Shown here piece after piece: positions 1 to 5,325 of a stretch of 6,427 nucleotides of DNA. Each line of letters starts with the position of its first letter. Position 1 is the first letter of the stretch. Source of the stretch: an uncultured Clostridia bacterium (lineage in GTDB: Bacteria > Bacillota > Clostridia > Lachnospirales > CAG-274); assembly GCA_946630405.1 (NCBI GenBank), contig CAMOYW010000061.1, positions 1 to 6,427 of the forward strand, in the 5' to 3' direction. Both the position numbers and the translations under genes were made by a program. The notes beneath the pieces are model-generated. The model saw only the letters and a program-made list of their open reading frames with translations, was not told the origin of the DNA and did not search any database.

Positions 1-145
1 ACAAATTACATAATAATATTCTAAATGTAAAGATTTCTACGATGAATTAGTATAACAATGGCAAACTTTGGGTCTTGTGTTCAAAATGTTTAATGTGGTT
101 TAAAAAAAGGCTGGGTGAAAGCGCCTGTTTTCATAGGTTTAAGTT

Positions 146-165
146 ACACAATTGTAATATTGTGT
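146..165. repeat. Inverted repeat ACACAAT-N6-ATTGTGT
   Basis: Two perfect 7-base arms (146-152 and 159-165) are separated by six bases. The symmetry and length fit a protein-binding operator better than a terminator, because the arms are AT-rich and no T-run follows. It lies about 200 bases before the likely cdaA promoter, so a role in cdaA control is speculative. In 27% GC sequence, a repeat of this size can also arise by chance. Confidence 0.35.
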
Positions 166-248
166 TAATATTCTGGTAATAATATGTAGCATTAAAGTAA
201 CAAAACCCTTGAAAACACTTGACTTTGGTTTATATGGTCTAAAAATGT

Positions 249-282
249 GTTCAAAAGATGTGTAATTTGCAGACTTTTGAAC
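249..282. repeat. Inverted repeat GTTCAAAAG-N16-CTTTTGAAC
   Basis: Perfect 9-base arms lie at 249-257 and 274-282 with a 16-base spacer. The left arm overlaps the second copy of the direct repeat TGTGTTCAAAA (246-256; first copy at 76-86). As RNA it would form a weak AT-rich hairpin, followed after a few bases by a T-rich stretch (291-298), so a weak terminator for upstream transcription is possible. An operator is the other reading. It lies about 70 bases upstream of the cdaA -10 element. Confidence 0.4.
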
Positions 283-332
283 CAAAATAGTTTTTATTAA
301 CTTTTTCTGAGAAAATTATTATATTTTTGTAA

Positions 333-361
333 TGCAAAAACGTGTGTAAATGTGTTATACT
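333..361 (+). promoter_or_regulatory. Likely extended -10 promoter for cdaA-cdaR
   Basis: TATACT at 356-361 matches the housekeeping -10 hexamer in five of six bases. It is preceded by TG plus one base at 353-355, which makes it an extended -10. The -35 region at a 17-base spacing (333-338, TGCAAA) is weak, as is usual when an extended -10 is present. Transcription would start near 368, giving a leader of about 25 nt before the cdaA ATG, too short for a riboswitch if this is the main promoter. Confidence 0.6.
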
Positions 362-382
362 GTAGTAAATACACTGAAAGGC

Positions 383-390
383 AGGTGAGG
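383..390 (+). promoter_or_regulatory. cdaA ribosome binding site
   Basis: AGGTGAGG sits just upstream of the ATG at 393. The AGGTGA core pairs with the 3' part of the anti-Shine-Dalgarno sequence, leaving four bases before the start. The spacing is a little short, but an AAAGG just upstream extends the complementarity with one extra base between. It supports ATG 393 over the internal Met at residue 26. Confidence 0.65.
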
Positions 391-392
391 TA

Positions 393-1265
393 ATGAATCC
401 CGAAGGCACATCTTTAATAGAAAACATAGCCGAGAGACTCGGAACCAACAGGCTCATTCTGCCTTCTATGCGTATATCGGATATTATAGATATACTTTTG
501 GTCGCTTTTATCATATATAATATAGTAAAGTGGATAAGGCAGACAAGGGCGTATTCCCTTTTCAGAGGTATTATGATAATTGCCGCCATAAGCCTTATCA
601 GTTACCGCTTTCATTTCTATACACTCACATGGATAATTGAAAAGACCTTTTCTGTGGGCATTATTGCCATTATCATCATATTCCAGCCCGAGCTGAGAAG
701 AGCGCTTGAGCAGATAGGCACGCGTTCTCAGACGGCTTTGTCGGCGGTATTTTCCGCTTCAAAGGGCGATGATATAACCATGCAGAGCATAGACCACATC
801 ATTGCCGCTTGCATGAGGATGAGCGAGGATAAGACGGGCGCTCTTATCGTAATAGAGAGAAATGTTGCCATAGGTGATATAGTCAACTCTTCGGGAGTTT
901 CCCTGAATGCGGATATCTCCTCCCAGCTTTTGGTCAATATATTTGTTGATAAAACGCCGCTCCATGACGGTGCGGTCATAATAAGGGGCAACAGGATAGT
1001 TTCCGCTTCCTGCATACTTCCCGTCACAAATGCGGAGATAGGGCAGGAGTTCGGCACAAGGCACCGTGCGGCGGTGGGCATGAGCGAGATATCGGATGCT
1101 TTTATCATCGTGGTGTCGGAGGAAACGGGAAAGATATCTCTTGCGGATAACGGCAAGCTTCGCAGAAATGTGGGCGAGTCGCAGCTTAGAAAGGCTATGA
1201 AGGAGCTTGTGGCAAAGAAGGAAGTCAAGAGCTTCGGAAAGCTTTGGAAGGAGCTGAAAAGATGA
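393..1265 (+). CDS. cdaA: Membrane diadenylate cyclase CdaA (c-di-AMP synthase)
   Basis: This 290-residue protein condenses two ATP molecules into cyclic di-AMP, the second messenger that controls potassium and osmolyte transport and cell-wall homeostasis in Gram-positive bacteria. Three N-terminal hydrophobic segments (about residues 31-48, 56-72 and 78-97) anchor it in the membrane, and the FQPELRRALEQIG linker typical of CdaA follows. The cytoplasmic DAC (DisA_N) domain covers about residues 115-260. Both catalytic signatures are present: DGA at 192-194 (within LHDGAVI) and RHR at 223-225 (within GTRHRAA). Length is slightly above the usual 270-280, because about 25 residues precede the first membrane segment. 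The stop codon overlaps the cdaR start (ATGA at 1262-1265), so the two are translationally coupled. Nothing suggests loss of activity. Confidence 0.97.
   Translation: MNPEGTSLIENIAERLGTNRLILPSMRISDIIDILLVAFIIYNIVKWIRQTRAYSLFRGIMIIAAISLISYRFHFYTLTWIIEKTFSVGIIAIIIIFQPELRRALEQIGTRSQTALSAVFSASKGDDITMQSIDHIIAACMRMSEDKTGALIVIERNVAIGDIVNSSGVSLNADISSQLLVNIFVDKTPLHDGAVIIRGNRIVSASCILPVTNAEIGQEFGTRHRAAVGMSEISDAFIIVVSEETGKISLADNGKLRRNVGESQLRKAMKELVAKKEVKSFGKLWKELKR
1248..1253 (+). promoter_or_regulatory. cdaR ribosome binding site (decides the start)
   Basis: AAGGAG lies inside the 3' end of cdaA, eight bases before the ATG at 1262. It favours that ATG over the in-frame TTG at 1244, which lies upstream of this site and so could not use it. 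Confidence 0.8.
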
Positions 1266-2629
1266 GCAAGGCATTTTCCTTTATACGAGATTTTTTGACA
1301 AAAAATTTAAGATATAAACTCTTTTCGGTCGTGGTGGCGTTGATCGGGTGGTTTTTGGTAATGAATACCATAAACCCCGTGGAGATACAGTCATACAGCG
1401 CAACGGTATCGGTAGCGGATGCCGCTTCCCTTGCCGAAAAGGGGTATGTGGTGACGGATATAGACAAGCTTGCAAATGCGAGGGTGAGCGTGCGTGTGAG
1501 CGGCACAAGACCGGGACTTGACGAGCTGAGAAAGCCCGAAAACAAGTCGAGGATACATGCCGTGGTAAACGCAAGCTCTATCGACATAGACCCGAACGAT
1601 ACCTTCCCCAAGCAGTATACAGTAGCTGTCACGCCGCAGCTTCCGGGCGGTATCTACGTATATTCGTATCAGATAGAGAGCTATTACCCCGCATCGGTGA
1701 CGATCACCGTCGACAGGCTCAAGACCGTTACAAAGACGCTTGAGGTCAGCTCCGACGGAAAGGTCGAGGGTGATTACCTCGTGAACGCACCCGTGTGTGA
1801 CGTGTCCGAGGTTTCGGTATCGGGTCCTTCTTCCGCTCTCGGCAGGATAGCGAACGTGAAGGCGGTAATAGATATAAAGGATGCGACCACTACGGTCAAC
1901 TCTTCCGTCCCCGTTGTGGCATACGATGCAGACGGTAAGGAGATAGCGGAGCTTACATTTGAGCCGTCTGTTATAGACGTGATGGTACCCATATATAAGC
2001 GGGGCACGGTCAAGGTGAATACACCTTCCGTGAAGGGCGAGCTGCCGCCGAATATCAAGTTAAAGGGCTTGACGGTGGAGCCGAACGTCATATCGGTACT
2101 CGGAGATGAGCAAACCATAGACAGTGTGGATGCCATTACGCCCGATGAAGTGGATCTTTCTTCCGTAACGGTCGACAATACGGTAATAAGTATCGACTGT
2201 ACACAAAAGCTTAAGGATGAGGGACTTCGTCCCGAGGCGATAGACGGAGCCGTTATAGATGTGACGGTGAATATCGAGCTTGAAAACGCTCACAGCATAG
2301 ACATAAGCAAAGAAGCGATAAGTATTTCGGGGCTTAAGGAGGGCTTGAACGCAACCATAGAGAGCGAGAGCGTGTCCATTGAGCTTGGAGGTGCGCCCGA
2401 ACCCGTGGCGGTAAGTGCGCTTTCTCCCACCATAGACCTGACCGCACTTGAAGAGGGCGAGTATGAGCTCCCGCTTCTGCTCACCATACCCGAGGGGTAC
2501 GGAGTGCGAAACAACGCCAAGGTGAAGGTCAATATCGTTTCCGAAGTGCAGGAGCAAAGCACCGAGGAAACGACCGAGGAAATGAGCGAAACGGAATCCG
2601 AGCCCGAAACGGAAGAAACGACAGAGTAA
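1262..2629 (+). CDS. cdaR: YbbR-domain regulator of diadenylate cyclase, CdaR
   Basis: CdaR is the membrane partner that modulates CdaA activity; its extracytoplasmic YbbR repeats have no known enzyme activity. From ATG 1262 the protein has 455 residues: a short basic cytoplasmic N-terminus, one membrane segment (about 19-34, with the family's RYKLFSVVVALIGW pattern), then about four YbbR-type beta-rich repeats (roughly 40-150, 150-245, 245-340 and 345-425). Repeat hallmarks include VSVSGPSSALGRI near 184-196 and VISVLGDEQTIDSV near 276-289. The C-terminus (about 428-455) is a Glu/Thr/Ser-rich low-complexity tail, presumably disordered and outside the membrane. I chose ATG 1262 rather than TTG 1244 because of the AAGGAG site and the ATGA overlap with cdaA. 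It is the last gene of the plus-strand operon, ending about ten bases before the terminator stem; glmM does not follow. Confidence 0.95.
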   Translation: MSKAFSFIRDFLTKNLRYKLFSVVVALIGWFLVMNTINPVEIQSYSATVSVADAASLAEKGYVVTDIDKLANARVSVRVSGTRPGLDELRKPENKSRIHAVVNASSIDIDPNDTFPKQYTVAVTPQLPGGIYVYSYQIESYYPASVTITVDRLKTVTKTLEVSSDGKVEGDYLVNAPVCDVSEVSVSGPSSALGRIANVKAVIDIKDATTTVNSSVPVVAYDADGKEIAELTFEPSVIDVMVPIYKRGTVKVNTPSVKGELPPNIKLKGLTVEPNVISVLGDEQTIDSVDAITPDEVDLSSVTVDNTVISIDCTQKLKDEGLRPEAIDGAVIDVTVNIELENAHSIDISKEAISISGLKEGLNATIESESVSIELGGAPEPVAVSALSPTIDLTALEEGEYELPLLLTIPEGYGVRNNAKVKVNIVSEVQEQSTEETTEEMSETESEPETEETTE

Positions 2630-2639
2630 AAAGGAATAT

Positions 2640-2667
2640 AAAAAGGGGTGTAAAACACCCCTTTTTT
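2640..2667. terminator. Bidirectional intrinsic terminator between convergent operons
   Basis: A perfect 12-bp stem (arms 2640-2651 and 2655-2666) with core GGGGTGT/ACACCCC and a three-base loop is flanked by an A-run on the left and a T-run on the right. Read rightward it ends in TTTTTT (2662-2667) and terminates cdaA-cdaR. Read leftward it ends in TTTTT (2644-2640) and terminates the minus-strand operon. The last bases of the DUF1294 stop codon touch the stem. Confidence 0.93.
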
Positions 2668-2935
2668 AATGTATGATTACCGCAAGAGCGATATGCAGTA
2701 TGAAAAACAGCCATACAAGCTTGAATTTTAACTTTTGTGTCTTGTGGCGGAAGGTATACATTGCCGCAAGTGCGCCGACAGAACCGCCCAAAAGGGCGAG
2801 AGTGAGCAAAGTGGCTTCTTTTATACGCCATTTTCCTTTTTTGGCTCTCTGTTTGTCCGCAAAATAAACGAAAAATGTGAGTATATTTATTGCGACAATA
2901 TAATAAACAGATCCTTTTATCAGAAGGTCATTCAT
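2666..2935 (-). CDS. DUF1294 family small membrane protein
   Basis: This 89-residue membrane protein matches the DUF1294 family, whose function is not established. Three hydrophobic segments are visible (about residues 8-25, 42-60 and 71-88). Between and around them are the family's conserved pieces: FADKQRAKKGKWRIKE (about 25-40), the glycine-rich LLGGSVGALAAM (48-59) and FRHKTQKLKF (62-71). Length is typical, so the gene looks intact. Its start overlaps the end of the aminotransferase gene by eight bases, and a GGAG at 2946-2943 inside that gene gives a ribosome binding site seven bases before the ATG. It is the last gene of the minus-strand operon and runs directly into the shared terminator. 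The identity of the family is solid; any role is unknown. Confidence 0.9.
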   Translation of the reverse strand: MNDLLIKGSVYYIVAINILTFFVYFADKQRAKKGKWRIKEATLLTLALLGGSVGALAAMYTFRHKTQKLKFKLVWLFFILHIALAVIIH

Positions 2936-3983
2936 TTATCAGCTCCGTTACGGCGGTGATGAATTTTTCCATTTGCTCTTTTGTGCCTATCGTCACTCTG
3001 AGATAATCGTTTATCATGGGCTTGTCAAAATATCTTACATATATGCCTTTTTGCTTCAAGCCTTCAAATAAAGCCTTTGCGCTTGTTCCCGTGCGTGTGG
3101 TGAATATGAAGTTGGCAGAGCTTGGAAGGGTGGTAAACCCGAGCTTTGAAAGCTCCTTTACGGTATATTCACGGGTCTTTATGATCTCGCTTGCGGTCTT
3201 TTTCAGGTAGTCTTTGTCAAGAGCGGCTGCAAGTGCCACGCTTTGCGACAGGGAATTTAAGGTGTAGCTGTTGAAGCTGTTTTTAACGGCATCGAGGGCA
3301 TTTATAAGAGTTTTACCGCCCATCAAATAGCCCACTCTTATACCTGCAAGCTGTCTTGACTTGGAGAAGGTATGCACCACAGCAAGATTGTCGTATTTTT
3401 TTATAAGCCCGACTGCCGAAGTGCCGCCGAAGTCTATATACGCTTCGTCCACTATAACGATGCTGTCTGTGTTTGCCGCAACTATCTCCTCTATTTCGCT
3501 TACGGGCTTATATATGGAGGTGGGAGCGTTAGGGTTGGTTATTACTATACCGCCGTTGGGTATGAAATAGTCCTTGCTTTGTATGTAAAAGTTCTTGTCA
3601 AGAGGTATTCTCTTGTACTTTATGCCGAAAAGCTCGCACCATACATCGTAAAAAGAGTAGGTTATATCGGGGAAAAGTACGGGCAGATCCGAATTGAAGA
3701 AGGCGCGGAAAGCAAGTGCAAGCACTTCGTCCGAGCCGTTGCCTAAAAATATGTTTTCAGTATCTATGCCGTAGGTGTCTGCAAGAGCTTTTTTAAGCTC
3801 CGTACATTCTATACTCGGGTAAAGTCTTAATTTACCAGTATCGTATGCCCTCAGAGCCTCCTTCACCTTGGGTGACGGAGCATACGGGTTTTCGTTGGTG
3901 TTTAATTTTATTATATCGCCCGTGGGCTGTTCGCCCGGAACGTAGGGCGTGATCTTACAAAGGTTATTTTTCCAGTTGTTCAT
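2928..3983 (-). CDS. hisC: Histidinol-phosphate aminotransferase-type enzyme (HisC family)
   Basis: This 351-residue class I/II PLP-dependent aminotransferase would interconvert histidinol phosphate and imidazole-acetol phosphate with glutamate/2-oxoglutarate, in the cytoplasm. Family landmarks in order: LNTNENPYAPSP (27-38), GNGSDEV (81-87, cofactor phosphate binding), TNPNAPTS (149-156), VDEAYIDF (178-185, with Asp179 and Tyr182 for the cofactor), TFSKSRQLAGIRVGY (205-219, with Lys208 the Schiff-base lysine) and the substrate-binding arginine in YLRVTIGT (327-334). Length is normal. The gene starts four bases inside the upstream C26 gene (ATGA), and I see no clear Shine-Dalgarno, only an A-rich AAAAAGAA, so it probably depends on coupled translation. 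No other his gene is in the window. HisC-like enzymes can also act on aromatic amino acids, so the exact substrate is open. Confidence 0.93.
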   Translation of the reverse strand: MNNWKNNLCKITPYVPGEQPTGDIIKLNTNENPYAPSPKVKEALRAYDTGKLRLYPSIECTELKKALADTYGIDTENIFLGNGSDEVLALAFRAFFNSDLPVLFPDITYSFYDVWCELFGIKYKRIPLDKNFYIQSKDYFIPNGGIVITNPNAPTSIYKPVSEIEEIVAANTDSIVIVDEAYIDFGGTSAVGLIKKYDNLAVVHTFSKSRQLAGIRVGYLMGGKTLINALDAVKNSFNSYTLNSLSQSVALAAALDKDYLKKTASEIIKTREYTVKELSKLGFTTLPSSANFIFTTRTGTSAKALFEGLKQKGIYVRYFDKPMINDYLRVTIGTKEQMEKFITAVTELINE

Positions 3984-4705
3984 TTCTTTTTAAACATATT
4001 TTGCATGTTGCACGCCTGTATCAGCGCATTGAAAAGCGCAAGTGCGTGTTCGTCCTTTTCGTAGGAGAGTTCGGGGTGCCACTGTACCGCCCATACAAAA
4101 TATTTATCCTCCATGTATACCGCTTCCACTATGCCGTCGTGAGTGAGCGCCATAGGTTCGAGTTTGGTGCTCATATCTCTTATGGCTTGATGATGCAAAC
4201 TGTTTACATCAAGTGTGGTTATATTTAAAAGTGATGCAAGCGGTGTATCGGCTATGACCGTGACCGTATGTGCGGGCACGTCATAGGGCGGCTTCATCGT
4301 ATGGTTTATTTTGGAATTGTGTTGAGTGGGGATATCCTGATACAGCGTACCGCCGAGCACGGCATTTAAAAGCTGTAAGCCACGGCATATACCGAGTATG
4401 GGTTTATCCGCCTCCAAAGCAAGACCTACAAGGAGTTTGTCCATTTTGTCTCTTTCGGGGCAGGATTCGCCGCATTGAGGTATCCTTTTTTCGTTATACA
4501 GCGAAGGATCTATATCCTGACCGCCCGTTAAAAGCAGTCCGTCAATGCTTTGTATGATTTGCTCCAGTTCATCAAGCTTGTCCGTAAGGGGAAGCATTAC
4601 GGGAAGTCCCCCTGCGGTCTCTATCGCTTTCATATAACCCGGGATCATCCAATAACTGTTTTTTTCCATATCCACTAAAGGCAAAACGCCTATAACGGGT
4701 TTCAT
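3980..4705 (-). CDS. Class I glutamine amidotransferase-like hydrolase (peptidase C26, gamma-glutamyl-GABA hydrolase type)
   Basis: This 241-residue cytoplasmic enzyme belongs to the C26 family, which includes PuuD-type gamma-glutamyl-gamma-aminobutyrate hydrolases and related proteins that cleave gamma-glutamyl amide bonds. The start MKPVIGVLPL is typical. The oxyanion-region motif LLLTGGQDIDP spans 57-67, with the family's downstream RD at 85-86. The nucleophile is Cys107 in GICRGLQ (105-111), and the VNSLHHQAI block (167-175) is present. His210 and Glu212 in QWHPE complete the triad. All catalytic residues are present and length is normal. An AGGAG (4718-4714) eight bases upstream of the ATG overlaps the stop of the preceding gene. 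The next gene (hisC type) overlaps its stop by four bases. Substrate is not known; no other polyamine or GABA genes are in view. Confidence 0.93.
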   Translation of the reverse strand: MKPVIGVLPLVDMEKNSYWMIPGYMKAIETAGGLPVMLPLTDKLDELEQIIQSIDGLLLTGGQDIDPSLYNEKRIPQCGESCPERDKMDKLLVGLALEADKPILGICRGLQLLNAVLGGTLYQDIPTQHNSKINHTMKPPYDVPAHTVTVIADTPLASLLNITTLDVNSLHHQAIRDMSTKLEPMALTHDGIVEAVYMEDKYFVWAVQWHPELSYEKDEHALALFNALIQACNMQNMFKKK

Positions 4706-4713
4706 TTTATCAT

Positions 4714-4718
4714 CTCCT
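4714..4718 (-). promoter_or_regulatory. Ribosome binding site of the C26 hydrolase gene
   Basis: AGGAG on the minus strand, eight bases before the ATG at 4705, shares bases with the TAG stop (4719-4717) of the preceding stalk-domain gene. Termination of one gene and initiation of the next are therefore linked. Confidence 0.7.
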
Positions 4719-5310
4719 AATGTCCGACACTTATGTTCTCATACGGGTCTTTGCTGCCCGATACAAGCGAGTAGGTCGTGTTGTTGTCGCCTTTGAGTAC
4801 TCCGTTTTGCATCGTCAGTTTTTTCTTGCCCGAATAGTAGTATGTGTAGGTTTTTTCACCTGCTCCGCAATAGTACACATCGTAGGTTATGTTTACGGTG
4901 TTGCCGCTTACTGTGTAGGTGCCTTCGTATTTGGAACGCCACGTTTGTCCTTTAAATGAGCCGTCCGAGCCGAAATACAGACTTTCCGAGTGTATGCTCA
5001 TATTGGGGTCTGTTTCCTTGTGCAGATACCAGCCGTTCGGTCTGCCCTCCGCTTTGGGGTAGGTGTAGCCGTCCGTGGATATACGTATCTCTTCATTTGC
5101 GAAGTCCACGTTGAACTTTCCCGTGGAATCCGCAATATCTCTCAACTTAAAATACGTACTTCCGTTTATGTTGTACCCTTCCGCTTTTACGGCTGTGCCG
5201 TTGAGCTTGACGGGGTAAGGATTTTTAACAGCCGTATACTGCCCGGCAAATACCCCTACCGAACCGAAAATGATCGATCCCATAATAAACGACATTACGC
5301 TACGCTTCAT
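4717..5310 (-). CDS. Secreted stalk-domain protein with lipocalin-like C-terminal part
   Basis: A 197-residue predicted exported protein with no enzymatic signature. Residues 1-22 are a signal peptide: basic MKR, a hydrophobic core, and a likely cut after VFA at about residue 22. Residues about 25-80 look like the stalk domain (often annotated as copper amine oxidase N-terminal domain), with VKLNGTAVKAEGYNING and the characteristic YFKLRDIA (53-60). Residues about 90-185 are rich in Tyr, Gly, Ser and Thr with alternating beta-strand patterns (GSFKGQTW, YEGTYTVSGNTVNITYD, KKKLTMQNGVLKGD), resembling small lipocalin-like beta-barrels of secreted Clostridia proteins; this second assignment is tentative. 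No lipobox cysteine or sortase motif is visible. AGGGAGG (5325-5319) lies eight bases upstream of the ATG. It sits 15 nt after the LysM-G5 gene, which suggests a shared envelope role. Confidence 0.82.
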   Translation of the reverse strand: MKRSVMSFIMGSIIFGSVGVFAGQYTAVKNPYPVKLNGTAVKAEGYNINGSTYFKLRDIADSTGKFNVDFANEEIRISTDGYTYPKAEGRPNGWYLHKETDPNMSIHSESLYFGSDGSFKGQTWRSKYEGTYTVSGNTVNITYDVYYCGAGEKTYTYYYSGKKKLTMQNGVLKGDNNTTYSLVSGSKDPYENISVGH

Positions 5311-5318
5311 ACTAAGCG

Positions 5319-5325
5319 CCTCCCT
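5319..5325 (-). promoter_or_regulatory. Ribosome binding site of the stalk-domain gene
   Basis: AGGGAGG on the minus strand sits eight bases before the ATG at 5310, immediately after the TAA stop (5328-5326) of the LysM-G5 gene. It fills most of the short intergenic gap, so nothing else is encoded there. Confidence 0.7.

Larger units (their letters stand above)
1..392. other. AT-rich non-coding leader upstream of cdaA
   Basis: No credible gene is visible in this stretch. Stop codons are frequent in all plus-strand frames, and the one longer minus-strand reading frame (251-589) runs into cdaA as an antisense shadow. GC content is about 27% over the first 360 bases, against about 50% in a sampled stretch of cdaR. 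It holds a likely cdaA promoter near its right end, two inverted repeats (146-165 and 249-282), a direct repeat of TGTGTTCAAAA (76-86 and 246-256), and a small palindrome at 303-315. The left part could include the 3' flank of a gene outside the window. I see no recognisable riboswitch or RNA gene. Confidence 0.75.

Noticed and set aside
108..133. Small hairpins around AGGC/GCCT with a nearby A-run or T-run, as a terminator or riboswitch
   Set aside because: The stems are only 4-5 bp and lack a clean T-tract on the plus strand. There is no match to the conserved parts of the ydaO c-di-AMP riboswitch that I can recognise. I would not call it without a covariance search.
251..589. Minus-strand frame of 112 codons over the leader and start of cdaA
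   Set aside because: It is antisense to the strongly supported cdaA N-terminus, and no family features are seen in the product.
1244..1261. Upstream TTG start for cdaR
   Set aside because: The AAGGAG at 1248-1253 lies downstream of this TTG and is well spaced for ATG 1262, which also gives the common ATGA overlap.
728..1274. Two overlapping minus-strand frames (166 and 171 codons) inside cdaA
   Set aside because: They are shadows of the catalytic domain of cdaA; the sense protein has all expected motifs.
3361..3746. Plus-strand frames of 69 and 124 codons inside the aminotransferase gene
   Set aside because: They are antisense to the catalytic core of a complete HisC-family protein, and they have no ribosome binding site or recognisable domain.
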